DNA of 64,000 nucleotides from Lysobacterales bacterium (GTDB taxonomy: Bacteria > Pseudomonadota > Gammaproteobacteria > Xanthomonadales > Wenzhouxiangellaceae): the NCBI GenBank assembly GCA_002722315.1, contig PBLG01000046.1:1-64000 (forward strand). Direction: 5' to 3'. The first letter of the stretch is position 1; the number at the start of each line of letters is the position of its first letter. The notes beneath the pieces are model-generated. The model made no database searches and was not told the DNA's origin. It saw only the letters and a program-made list of their open reading frames with translations. Shown here piece after piece: positions 1 to 7,268 of this stretch. A program made the translations under genes and the position numbers.

Positions 1-2
1 CC

Positions 3-278
3 GTGCTCGACGTGATACCCGGATTCTGTTTCGGTTCCTCTTCTGTTCACTGGACGGCGGTATCGGGCGCGTCGAACTATCGGCTATTTCGCTCGTTTTC
101 ATCGGGGTTTTCTTCACCTACCCTGATATTCGACGGGTCCGGGACGTCCGCGTATATCAATATCCCGGATCCGCCTGAGCCCGGCACCTGGCATTTACGC
201 GTCAAGGCATGCAATTCGGGCGGATGCAGCGGCTGGAGCAATCAGGAAAGTGCCTTTTGGGTCAACGGCTGCTTTTGA
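3..278 (+). CDS. C-terminal end of a secreted fibronectin-III-like protein (5' end outside window)
   Basis: This is the last 91 codons of a reading frame that is open to the left edge of the window. The visible part has a beta-sandwich look: a WTAV-x-GASNYRLFRS stretch followed by GTWHLRVKACNSGGCSGWS, which is the pattern of a fibronectin type III repeat (aromatic residue in strand B, Tyr-Arg-Leu in strand C, a closing strand with paired cysteines). A GTG at position 3 is in frame, but it has no ribosome site and falls inside the domain, so the true start is almost surely upstream. The stop is 13 bases before the next secreted protein, so the two may be cotranscribed. The function of the full protein cannot be judged from this fragment. 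Confidence 0.6.
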   Translation: MLDVIPGFCFGSSSVHWTAVSGASNYRLFRSFSSGFSSPTLIFDGSGTSAYINIPDPPEPGTWHLRVKACNSGGCSGWSNQESAFWVNGCF

Positions 279-291
279 AGGAGTAATCGGA

Positions 292-1206
292 ATGAACATG
301 ACTAAGCTGAGAGCTATTTTGTCCGCAGCGTCACTTTGCTTCATTGGTTCCGCACCGGTATCTGCGCAGCTTGGTGTTGACGAAGGCGTTCTGGTGCCTT
401 TTCCTGAGACCGGCATGTGGAATTCCCTCGATGGATCGGGAACGGGAATAATCCTGGAGCTTCAGGCCGGGACCATGGTCGGTGCGCTGTTCGGGGCCGA
501 TGCGAACGGGGATAACACCTGGCTGCTGTTCAGCGGCGAGGTGGCACCGCGGATCAGCGAGGAATTCGGGACCCCGGTCCAGATCGGCTGGACGCTGGAG
601 ACAACCCTGTTCAGAACTACCGGCAGCGGTTGCATTGTGGAGTGTCCGCCGGAAGCAAACAACGGGGCGCCGGTCACGAGCGAAGCGGGCCAGATCACGC
701 TTCAGTTTACAGGTCGCGCTTCGGCCACTTACAGGATCGACGACGGCGATGCCAAGCATATTGCGCCTTTCTACTTCGGATTGCTTGCCCGACGATTCGA
801 CCCAAACGACCCGCTTGCCATGATGCCGGATATTACCGGCACCTGGCTTTTTGTCTTGGATGCGGGCATTGACAATCCGGACATTTCTGACGGTAACGGG
901 ATCGTGAGAATTACCGCGCCCGAGGTGACCCGGGTCCCGGCGGAATCTGGCGGCCAGATCCTGCAGGAGATCGTCTATCCGGTTGAATTCCCGTCCGGCA
1001 ACGACGGCGAGATTAGATGCGAATTTGCACGGGCTATGAATGATAACGCAGATTTTCCGCAGTGCTTCATGGCGCCCGGATTCGCTGCAATGTCAGTCGG
1101 TGTTATCTTTTTTCAAGACTTGACCGATTCCAGGTTTACCGTGCTCTCGTCCGACGACGTCAACAACGTAACGCGTGCGGACTTTTTTCGAGTCGGGTAC
1201 GACTAG
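292..1206 (+). CDS. Secreted protein with GxW-type module, function unknown
   Basis: This 304-residue protein has a clear Sec signal peptide (MNMTKLRAI, hydrophobic core, then PVSAQ). The ATG at 292 is chosen because a GGAG lies 8 bases upstream at 280-283. An earlier in-frame GTG would put a non-signal segment before the signal peptide. After the signal comes GMWNSLDGSGTGIILELQ and, about 25 residues on, NTWLLFSGE. This resembles the module that occurs twice at the C-terminus of the subtilase at 31957-36135. A second GTW segment occurs near residue 185. Four cysteines in the mature part could form disulfides. No catalytic motif was recognised. Its stop overlaps the stop of convergent xerC in a shared CTAG. 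Confidence 0.75.
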   Translation: MNMTKLRAILSAASLCFIGSAPVSAQLGVDEGVLVPFPETGMWNSLDGSGTGIILELQAGTMVGALFGADANGDNTWLLFSGEVAPRISEEFGTPVQIGWTLETTLFRTTGSGCIVECPPEANNGAPVTSEAGQITLQFTGRASATYRIDDGDAKHIAPFYFGLLARRFDPNDPLAMMPDITGTWLFVLDAGIDNPDISDGNGIVRITAPEVTRVPAESGGQILQEIVYPVEFPSGNDGEIRCEFARAMNDNADFPQCFMAPGFAAMSVGVIFFQDLTDSRFTVLSSDDVNNVTRADFFRVGYD

Positions 1207-2120
1207 CCTCTGGATTTCTTCGCCCGCGGATGGGTCTTGTCGTAGACCTCGGCCAGGTGGGCGAAGTCGAGGTGGGTGTAGATCTGGGTGGTCGACAGGT
1301 TGGCGTGGCCGAGCAGTTCCTGCACGGCCCTGAGGTCGCCGGACGATTCCAGGATGTGCGAGGCGAACGAGTGCCGCAACTGGTGCGGGTGCACGTGCTG
1401 GTCCAGGCCCTGGCTGACGGCGCGCTCGCCGATGCGCTTCTGGATCGCGCGGATGCCCAGCGGGGTGCCCTTGGCGGTGGTGAACATGTAGCGTGAATCG
1501 CCGCGGCTGAAGGTGGCCGCCACGCGCCGCCATTCCTCGAGCGCCGCCAGCGCGTGCCGACCCACCGGCACGATGCGTTCCTTGTCGCCCTTGCCGATCA
1601 CCCGCAGCAGGCCCTGGGCCCGGTCCAGCCGGTCCCAGCGCGCGTCGGCCAGCTCGCTCACCCGCAGCCCCGAGGAATAACAGAGTTCCAGCATCGCCCG
1701 GTCGCGCGCGTCCAGCGGCGCGTCGCCCTTGATTTCAAGCAGCTGCAGCACCTGGTCCGGGTCCAGCGTGCGCGGCAGCTTGCGCCGGGCGCGCGGGGCC
1801 TTGAGGTCGGCCGCCGGGTTGGCGTCCATCCGTCCGTGGTCGACCAGGTAACGAAAGAACTTGCGCAGCGCCGACAGGTGCCGCTGGATGGAGTGCGGAT
1901 CCAGCCCGGCGCGGCCCATGCTGGCGGCGAATCCCCGGAGCGCGGTGGCGTCGAGGCCGTCCAGCGTTTCGATTTCGTGCCTGGCGCACCAGGTCTGCAA
2001 TCGCTTGAGGTCGCGCCGGTAGGCGGATATGCTGGCGCGGGCCAGCCGGCCGCGGGCGCTGCAGTCGGCGAGAAACGAATCGATCGCCGAGCCTACTGAA
2101 TCGCCTGTGGAGTCGGCCAT
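1203..2120 (-). CDS. xerC: Tyrosine recombinase XerC
   Basis: XerC works with XerD at the dif site to resolve chromosome dimers. The 305-residue length is normal. Residues about 10-95 form the SAM-like N-terminal DNA-binding domain. The catalytic domain shows the full tyrosine-recombinase set: Arg153 in SSGLRVSEL, a Lys in GKGDKER (about 177-180), His246 and Arg249 in HPHQLRH, His272 in LLGHANLSTTQ and the nucleophile Tyr281. It is the last gene of a minus-strand run lptM-methyltransferase-dapF-DUF484-xerC, the same order as in Escherichia coli (lptM-dapF-yigA-xerC), and starts 19 bases after the DUF484 stop. XerC is preferred over XerD because of this location. Confidence 0.96.
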   Translation of the reverse strand: MADSTGDSVGSAIDSFLADCSARGRLARASISAYRRDLKRLQTWCARHEIETLDGLDATALRGFAASMGRAGLDPHSIQRHLSALRKFFRYLVDHGRMDANPAADLKAPRARRKLPRTLDPDQVLQLLEIKGDAPLDARDRAMLELCYSSGLRVSELADARWDRLDRAQGLLRVIGKGDKERIVPVGRHALAALEEWRRVAATFSRGDSRYMFTTAKGTPLGIRAIQKRIGERAVSQGLDQHVHPHQLRHSFASHILESSGDLRAVQELLGHANLSTTQIYTHLDFAHLAEVYDKTHPRAKKSRG

Positions 2121-2139
2121 GAGACCCGCCCGACGTCGG

Positions 2140-2826
2140 TCAGGCGCGCTGGCGCCGCTTTTCCTCTTCGGGGTCGTCCAGGGCGAGGCGGAACTGCAGG
2201 GTTTCGCGCAGCAGGTCGAGGAACAGCGTGCCCATGTCGGGATGGAAGCGGTCGTCGGATCTCGAGCCGATGCCGAGCAGGCCCCGGTCGGCCAGCGGCA
2301 CCAGCGCGGCGGAACCGAGCTCCGCGCCGTCGGCGCCGAACACCGCTTCGCGCTTCTCGCGGGTCAGCCGGCCGCACTGCGGCGTGCCCGAAGCCAGCAG
2401 CTTCTGCATCCAGTCGGGTTGTTTTCCAGGCAGCGGCGCGATGTCGGCGTCGGTGAAGTTCCCGGCCGTCTCGGCATCGAGCATCAGGCAGACCGCGTCT
2501 GCGCGAAAATCGCCGCTCAGGCCCTCTTTCAGACGCTGGTAGAGCGCATCGAAGGAGTCGGTCGCCACCAGGCCCAGCGCCATGCGGTGCAGGCGCTGCA
2601 TCAGCCGCTCGTTTTCGCCGGCCACGCCGCTCAAGTGCTCGAGCTGGCGCTTCAGGCGCCGGTTGTCGCCGCGCAGGATATCGACCTGCTTTTCGATCAG
2701 CGAGGCCGTGCCCGCCTCGTGCGGCACTTCCAGCTCGGCAAACAGCTCGGGCTGCCGGCTGAGGAAATCCGGGTGTTCGCGAAGCCAGGCGATGACTTCG
2801 GCTTCGCTGGGGCTTTGATCGGTCAT
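2140..2826 (-). CDS. DUF484 family protein (YigA-like)
   Basis: This 228-residue protein matches the DUF484 family usually found between dapF and xerC. The N-terminus has the family signature EVIAWLREHPDFLSRQPEL. A predicted coiled coil (about residues 40-75, rich in Leu, Arg and Glu) follows, and the C-terminal half (about 85-215) looks like a GAF-type fold with repeated LGSAALVPL and GLLGIGS strands. The start at 2826 is supported by an ATGA overlap with the dapF stop. No enzymatic residues are evident. The family's function is not established; the conserved location suggests only a loose link to xerC or dapF expression. Confidence 0.9.
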   Translation of the reverse strand: MTDQSPSEAEVIAWLREHPDFLSRQPELFAELEVPHEAGTASLIEKQVDILRGDNRRLKRQLEHLSGVAGENERLMQRLHRMALGLVATDSFDALYQRLKEGLSGDFRADAVCLMLDAETAGNFTDADIAPLPGKQPDWMQKLLASGTPQCGRLTREKREAVFGADGAELGSAALVPLADRGLLGIGSRSDDRFHPDMGTLFLDLLRETLQFRLALDDPEEEKRRQRA

Positions 2827-3641
2827 GCAAGAGTTCCCTCGAAAACGACTGAGGCCGGACCGGTGGTGACCACGTGCCCGGCACGCGAGGCCAAATCTAC
2901 CACAAGCGTGCCGCCGGGTTGCTCGACGGCCACGGGCGAGTCGGACGGATGCTGCCGCCGGAGCGTCCACGCCGCGGCGCAGGCGGCGCTGCCGCAGGCT
3001 TGGGTGGGGCCGGCGCCGCGTTCGTGCACGCGCAATACGGCGAGATCGGCGGACGCCGCGTGCATCAATCCGATGTTGATACGCCCGCGCCAGGGCCCGT
3101 TTTCCAGGATCGCGACTAGGGCGGCGAGATCGTCCGAAGATGGCGGCTGGTCGGAATTCAGGATCAGGTGCGGGTTGCCCAGCGACACCAGCGCCCAGTC
3201 GGCGAGGCCTTCGGAAAGCCCTGGTGCGGGAAGGCCCAGCGCTTCCGGTTCCAGCGCCCGCGGGGGCGGCAGCACCGCGGTGTAGCCGCCTTCGGCGTGC
3301 CGGGACAGTTCCACCGGTCCGGCCGGGGTGGCCAGCCCGGTCCCGGGCGCCAGTTCGCCGCGGCGGTCCAGCCACGCGGCGATCGCCCGCATGCCGTTGC
3401 CGCACTGCTCGGCGCGCGAGCCGTCGGCGTTGAAGATCTCGACGTCGGCCAGGACGCCGTCGTCGCCCGGTCGCAGGATCAGCATCTGGTCGAAGCCGAC
3501 GCCGGTCCGGCGGTCGGCGATCCGCACGACCGAATCGGGCGTCGGCGCGAAAGGCGTCGAGCGGGCGTCGACCAGCATGAAGTCGTTGCCCAGCGCCTGG
3601 AGCTTGAAAAAGTGCATCCCCGCGTCGACCGATGCGGTCAT
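2823..3641 (-). CDS. dapF: Diaminopimelate epimerase
   Basis: DapF interconverts LL- and meso-diaminopimelate for lysine and peptidoglycan synthesis in the cytoplasm. It has 272 residues (about 274 is usual). Both catalytic cysteines are present: Cys80 in NADGSRAEQCGNGMR and Cys216 in GPTQACGSAAC, so the two pseudo-symmetric halves are intact. FFKLQALGNDFMLVD near the N-terminus is the family start pattern. The start at 3641 is preferred to the internal ATG at 3617 because it forms an ATGA overlap with the upstream methyltransferase. The stop forms the same overlap with DUF484, so translation is probably coupled along the run. Confidence 0.97.
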   Translation of the reverse strand: MTASVDAGMHFFKLQALGNDFMLVDARSTPFAPTPDSVVRIADRRTGVGFDQMLILRPGDDGVLADVEIFNADGSRAEQCGNGMRAIAAWLDRRGELAPGTGLATPAGPVELSRHAEGGYTAVLPPPRALEPEALGLPAPGLSEGLADWALVSLGNPHLILNSDQPPSSDDLAALVAILENGPWRGRINIGLMHAASADLAVLRVHERGAGPTQACGSAACAAAWTLRRQHPSDSPVAVEQPGGTLVVDLASRAGHVVTTGPASVVFEGTLA

Positions 3642-4318
3642 CCGGGCAGCCGGCCGCTCACCAGCCAGTGGCGGTCCGAGGCCTTTTCGCAGTCCAGCGA
3701 CAGGCCGACCCGTTGCAGCTGGCCGCGGACCTCGTCGACGCGCCAGGCGGCGTGCAGGCTGTTGCGGAAGTCGGCTTTCAGGACCTCCGGCTCGTCGCCC
3801 GAATACATTTCGACCAGCGCGTCGGCCTGCTCGGCGGTTTCCGGGCGGTCGAGATCCATCACCTGGATCCAGGCGCCCGGCGCGGCGAGCTGGCGCATGG
3901 CCTGCCATAGCGTGTCCGGGTCGGGCAGATGGTGCAGCAGGCTGTTGGAAACCACGCTGTCGAAGGTCTGACGCCCGAGTTCCGGGTCGGGCAGGCGGGC
4001 CAGGCGGAACGTTACTTGCCGCTCGAGCCCGGCCTGCGTGACGGCGCGGCGCGCGGTGGTCAGCATGTTGGCGCCGGCATCCACGCCTTCGATCCGCCAG
4101 CCCGGCAGCGCGTGCGCCAGGCGGATGCAGATGTCGCCGGGCCCGCAGCCGAGGTCCACGAGGCGGCCCTGCTCGGGTCGCGGCTGGAATTGTTCGACAA
4201 GCCGGTCGACAAACCACTGGTTGGACGCGGAAAAATCGGCCGAGGCGTAGGCGTCGACCTGGGCCTCGCTGTCCATCAGCTCCGGTTCGGGGGTGCGCGC
4301 CAGAGTCTCGCCAGTCAT
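3638..4318 (-). CDS. Class I SAM-dependent methyltransferase
   Basis: This 226-residue protein has the Rossmann-type methyltransferase motifs: motif I VDLGCGPGDICI (about residues 53-64), motif II with an acidic residue in IEGVDAGANML, and a post-I/IV region SNSLLHHLPDPDTLW. It belongs to the broad Methyltransf_11/25 group. The substrate cannot be read from sequence. It sits between lptM and dapF, where Escherichia coli has no gene, and is joined to both by ATGA overlaps, so it is probably made along with DapF. Its position suggests an envelope or cell-wall metabolite as substrate, but that is only inference. Confidence 0.88.
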   Translation of the reverse strand: MTGETLARTPEPELMDSEAQVDAYASADFSASNQWFVDRLVEQFQPRPEQGRLVDLGCGPGDICIRLAHALPGWRIEGVDAGANMLTTARRAVTQAGLERQVTFRLARLPDPELGRQTFDSVVSNSLLHHLPDPDTLWQAMRQLAAPGAWIQVMDLDRPETAEQADALVEMYSGDEPEVLKADFRNSLHAAWRVDEVRGQLQRVGLSLDCEKASDRHWLVSGRLPG

Positions 4319-4509
4319 TCGGGTGCGCCTTCGGGGTCTCGGGCATCTTCATCGTCGGCGTCCCGCTCGCCTTCGGGCTGCGAGGAAGGAGCCTCGTCCG
4401 GGGCGGGCAGCACGAGGTCGCCCTTGAGGCCGCAACCGCCGATCACGAACAGCGGCAACATGGCCGATGCGAACAGCAGCACGCGTAGCGCAGGTAGAAT
4501 CGACGGCAT
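4315..4509 (-). CDS. lptM: LptM-type small outer-membrane lipoprotein
   Basis: A 64-residue lipoprotein with a hydrophobic signal sequence and lipobox VIGGC, followed directly by GLKGDLVLP, which is the hallmark of LptM (formerly YifL; consensus CGLKGPLYLP). LptM helps the LptDE lipopolysaccharide translocon mature in the outer membrane. The tail after residue 40 is highly acidic and probably disordered. The position just upstream of dapF and xerC supports the call. The ATG at 4509 is preferred; an in-frame upstream ATG at 4548 would add 13 polar residues before the signal peptide. With this start the gene shares bases with the start codon of the divergent esterase. Confidence 0.88.
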   Translation of the reverse strand: MPSILPALRVLLFASAMLPLFVIGGCGLKGDLVLPAPDEAPSSQPEGERDADDEDARDPEGAPE

Positions 4510-5218
4510 GACATCTTCCCGAAATGAATTGCTTGAATGCGTCGTCACCGAGACCGGTCCGGACCCCGATCACGCCGTGATCTGGCTGCACGGGCTGGGG
4601 GCCGACGGCAACGATTTCGCGCCGATTGTACCGCAGCTCCGCTGCGCGCAAACCCGGGCGGTCCGGTTCGTTTTTCCGCATGCGCCGGTGCGCCCGGTCA
4701 CGGTCAACGGCGGCATGAGGATGCGCGCGTGGTACGACATCATGGGCTTCGAGATCGCGCGCGACCAGGACAGCGAGGGCATTGCCGATTCGCTGGAGCA
4801 TGTCGAGCGGCTGATCCGCCACGAGCTGGAGCACGGCATTTCGCCGGACAAGCTGCTGCTGGCGGGCTTTTCGCAGGGCGGGGCGGTGGCGCTGAGGCTT
4901 GCGCTGGGTCGCGAGCAGCGGCTGGCCGGCACGGTCGCGCTTTCGTGCTACCTGCTGGACGGCGCCAATCTGGCCGACTGGCTGACGCCGGCCGGTCGCG
5001 AAACGCCGGTGTTCATGGCGCACGGGACGCACGATCCCATCGTGCCGGTCGCGCTGGGCCGCGACGCCGCCAGGATGCTTGCCGAGAACCAGGTCCAGGT
5101 GGCCTGGAGCGAATGGCCGATGCAGCACGCCGTGTGCCCCGACGAGATCGCGGCGCTGGATCGCTGGATCGAGGATCGTTTCTCGGGCAGCGAATCCGCC
5201 GGAGACGGAGCTGCCTGA
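4508..5218 (+). CDS. Alpha/beta hydrolase, phospholipase/carboxylesterase family
   Basis: This 236-residue protein belongs to the EstB/YpfH/acyl-protein-thioesterase-like family. Residues 24-36 (VIWLHGLGADGND) form the oxyanion-hole region. The nucleophile is Ser122 in LAGFSQGGAV, the acid is Asp176 in AHGTHDPIVP, and the base is His207 in WPMQHAV, so the triad is complete. It has no signal peptide and is probably cytoplasmic. Likely substrates are short carboxyl esters or lysophospholipids, from family knowledge. ATG 4508 is the only plausible start upstream of the fold, and its start codon overlaps that of divergent lptM. The next gene begins at the base after its stop. Confidence 0.92.
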   Translation: MTSSRNELLECVVTETGPDPDHAVIWLHGLGADGNDFAPIVPQLRCAQTRAVRFVFPHAPVRPVTVNGGMRMRAWYDIMGFEIARDQDSEGIADSLEHVERLIRHELEHGISPDKLLLAGFSQGGAVALRLALGREQRLAGTVALSCYLLDGANLADWLTPAGRETPVFMAHGTHDPIVPVALGRDAARMLAENQVQVAWSEWPMQHAVCPDEIAALDRWIEDRFSGSESAGDGAA

Positions 5219-5935
5219 ATGGACGAGGCCGGCCGCATACGGGTGCTGATCGTCGATGACGAACCGCCGGCCGTCGAAAGGTTGAGCGCCCTGGTATCGG
5301 GGTTTTCCGACTGCCGCGTCGTGGGCTGCGAATCGCGCTCCGAACGGGTCCTGGACCGGTGCCGGCAGTTGCGCCCCGACGCGGTGCTGCTGGACGTCGA
5401 GATGCCGGGCCGCAGCGGCCTGGACATCGCGGCCGGCATTCGCGATCTCGATCCCGTGCCCGCCGTCATCTTCATCACCGCCCACGATCAGTACGCGGTC
5501 GAGGCGTTCGACGTCGAGGCCGTGGACTATGTGGTCAAGCCGGTGCGCGAGGCGCGCCTGCGCCATGCGCTGGACAGGGTGGCCTCGGCACGGGGGTTCG
5601 ACCAGGGCTGGGTCTCGGCGCGTATCGGCGAGCGGCTGGTGCGGATCGCCCTCGACCAGATTCGCGCCTTTACCGCGGAGGACAAGTGCACGCTGGTGCA
5701 TGCGGTCGGCGCCCAGGCCGTGATGGATGATCCGCTGAAGTCGATAGAGGCTGAATTCGGCGATCGATTCGTGCGAATCCATCGAAATGCGCTGGCCAGC
5801 CGCTATCATCTCAGGTCGCTGTATACCGACCGGGGCGACGTGGCCCGGGTCGAAATCGAGGGGATAGACCTCCAGCCCGAGGTCTCCAGGCGCAATCACA
5901 CGCTGGTCAAGAAGTTGCTGTCGGGCGCGCTTTGA
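5219..5935 (+). CDS. algR: LytTR response regulator of the AlgR type
   Basis: This 238-residue regulator has a receiver domain (about 1-120) with the acidic pair at 13-14, phosphoacceptor Asp59 in VLLDVEMPG and Lys107 in VVKPV. A LytTR DNA-binding domain (about 140-236) shows DRFVRIHRNALAS. The location directly before hemC matches the Pseudomonas order algZ-algR-hemC-hemD. The partner histidine kinase (AlgZ/FimS) is not in the expected upstream place, where the esterase ends with no spacer before this ATG. In Pseudomonas AlgR controls alginate, type IV pili and virulence genes; here the targets are unknown. The symbol is given by similarity and synteny. Confidence 0.85.
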   Translation: MDEAGRIRVLIVDDEPPAVERLSALVSGFSDCRVVGCESRSERVLDRCRQLRPDAVLLDVEMPGRSGLDIAAGIRDLDPVPAVIFITAHDQYAVEAFDVEAVDYVVKPVREARLRHALDRVASARGFDQGWVSARIGERLVRIALDQIRAFTAEDKCTLVHAVGAQAVMDDPLKSIEAEFGDRFVRIHRNALASRYHLRSLYTDRGDVARVEIEGIDLQPEVSRRNHTLVKKLLSGAL

Positions 5936-5993
5936 AGGTTCAACGGGAATCAATCCGGGCGGGTCGTCCCGGGAAATCGTTGCAAGGAGAGTC

Positions 5994-6926
5994 ATGAACA
6001 TGCAGGTCATTACAATCGCGACGCGCAAGAGCCGCCTGGCGCTGTGGCAGAGCGAACACGTTGCCGATGCGCTGTCGCGGCTCAATCCCGGGCTGGAGGT
6101 TCGACTGCTGCCGCTGAGCACGAAAGGCGACGAAATCCTCGACAGGTCGCTGGCCGAGATTGGCGGCAAGGGACTTTTTCTCAAGGAGCTGGAAAAGGCG
6201 TTGCTGGACGGTCGCGCCGACCTGGCGGTGCATTCGCTGAAAGACGTGCCGGCCGAACAGCCCGACGGGCTCGCGCTGGGCGCCTTTCTGCCGCGGGCCA
6301 ACCCGGCCGACCTGTGGATCACGGACGAGGGACGGCCGATAGCGGACCTGCCGGAAGGCAGCCGCGTGGGCAGTTCCAGCCTGCGCCGAATCAGCCAGCT
6401 GCGCGCGCTTCGCCCCGATCTTGAAGTCACCGCGTTGCGCGGAAACGTGGAGACGCGCCTGGCCGCGGTCCGCGAGGGCCGGGTCAATGCGACCATCCTG
6501 GCCGCGGCGGGCCTCGAGCGCCTCGGCGTCGTGCCGGAGCAGGCGATCGAACTGGACACGTCGAGCTGGCTCCCGGCCCCCGGCCAGGGCGTGATCGTCG
6601 TTCAGCAGCGGTCCGATGATGAAGCCGTGCGCGACTTGATTTCGGCGCTGGAGTGCACGACCACGGCGGAGCAGGCGCGCGCCGAGCGGGAAGTGGTACG
6701 GGTCCTCGGCGGCGACTGCAGAATGCCGCTGGCGGTCCACGCGTTCGTCGACGGGTCGCGGATGCGCTTGCACGCGCGGCTTGGCGACGAGCGAGGGAGA
6801 TTGATCGATGCCGAGGCGGTCGGCCGTGTCGAGGACGCCGTCGGGCTGGGTGGCGAAGCCGCGAGGCGTCTGCTCGAAAGTGGCGGGGCCGAGCTGCTGA
6901 AACGGTTAAACCTGTCACAGAATTGA
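5994..6926 (+). CDS. hemC: Hydroxymethylbilane synthase (porphobilinogen deaminase)
   Basis: HemC polymerises four porphobilinogen units to hydroxymethylbilane in heme synthesis. It has 310 residues (usual about 310). The N-terminus IATRKSRLALWQSEHV and the segment DLAVHSLKDVP with the catalytic Asp region are typical. Cys242 in GGDCRMPLAVHA is the attachment site of the dipyrromethane cofactor. A strong AAGGAG lies just upstream of ATG 5994; a second ATG two codons later is less well spaced. The next heme gene, hemD, lies 342 bases downstream, beyond a strong terminator, so readthrough or a separate promoter is needed for hemD. Confidence 0.97.
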   Translation: MNMQVITIATRKSRLALWQSEHVADALSRLNPGLEVRLLPLSTKGDEILDRSLAEIGGKGLFLKELEKALLDGRADLAVHSLKDVPAEQPDGLALGAFLPRANPADLWITDEGRPIADLPEGSRVGSSSLRRISQLRALRPDLEVTALRGNVETRLAAVREGRVNATILAAAGLERLGVVPEQAIELDTSSWLPAPGQGVIVVQQRSDDEAVRDLISALECTTTAEQARAEREVVRVLGGDCRMPLAVHAFVDGSRMRLHARLGDERGRLIDAEAVGRVEDAVGLGGEAARRLLESGGAELLKRLNLSQN

Positions 6927-7136
6927 AACGTACTGATTTATTTTTTTGAAATTGCACTGGACATCGGCAGGGAAGTTGTGCCAGACTAGACTCAAGATTT
7001 AGGGGAAAGGCAGATACAGTTAGCTTTCCGGGTGTCGTCCACGACGTTTCTGATTGATGTGCGTCCCCCTACTGCCAACGCCAACACGCAAGCCCCCTGC
7101 ACGTTGGTCAGTTGCGTCAGACACCCGGATTTATTC
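6927..7136 (+). ncRNA. Candidate structured RNA or leader between hemC and hemD
   Basis: This non-coding stretch can fold into a nested structure. A perfect 9-base pairing CCGGGTGTC (7028-7036) with GACACCCGG (7120-7128) encloses smaller helices, including CCAACG (7075-7080) with CGTTGG (7102-7107). GGAAAG (7004-7009) can pair with CTTTCC (7024-7029), which would compete with the first helix, so two alternative folds are possible. It ends in the terminator at 7137-7169. No reading frame with a ribosome site was seen, and it matches no RNA family I know. A T-rich run (6936-6947) lies at the upstream edge but no good promoter was found. It could be a small RNA, the hemC 3' end or an attenuator for hemD. 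Confidence 0.35.
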
Positions 7137-7169
7137 AAGGCCCGTCATTCGTGACGGGCCTTTGCTTTT
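7137..7169 (+). terminator. Strong Rho-independent terminator upstream of hemD
   Basis: A perfect 11-base-pair stem AAGGCCCGTCA / TGACGGGCCTT closes a TTCG tetraloop (7148-7151) and is followed by TGCTTTT. The T-run is on the plus-strand side only, so it stops plus-strand transcription coming from hemC or from the structured region before it. It lies about 100 bases before the hemD start. Confidence 0.88.
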
Positions 7170-7268
7170 CTGCCCCGTCGCGGCTTGCGGCAAGATTGGA
7201 CCAGGCAGGCAGTGCCGGGTCGTGCGGTTGTCTGGTTCGAATTTTCTGTTGCGAACGGGAGGCCCCGA

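Noticed and set aside
6964-7010. Several GGA motifs suggesting a CsrA/RsmA-binding small RNA
   Set aside because: The GGA triplets are few and not displayed in hairpin loops with the ANGGA context, so a Csr-type RNA is not supported.
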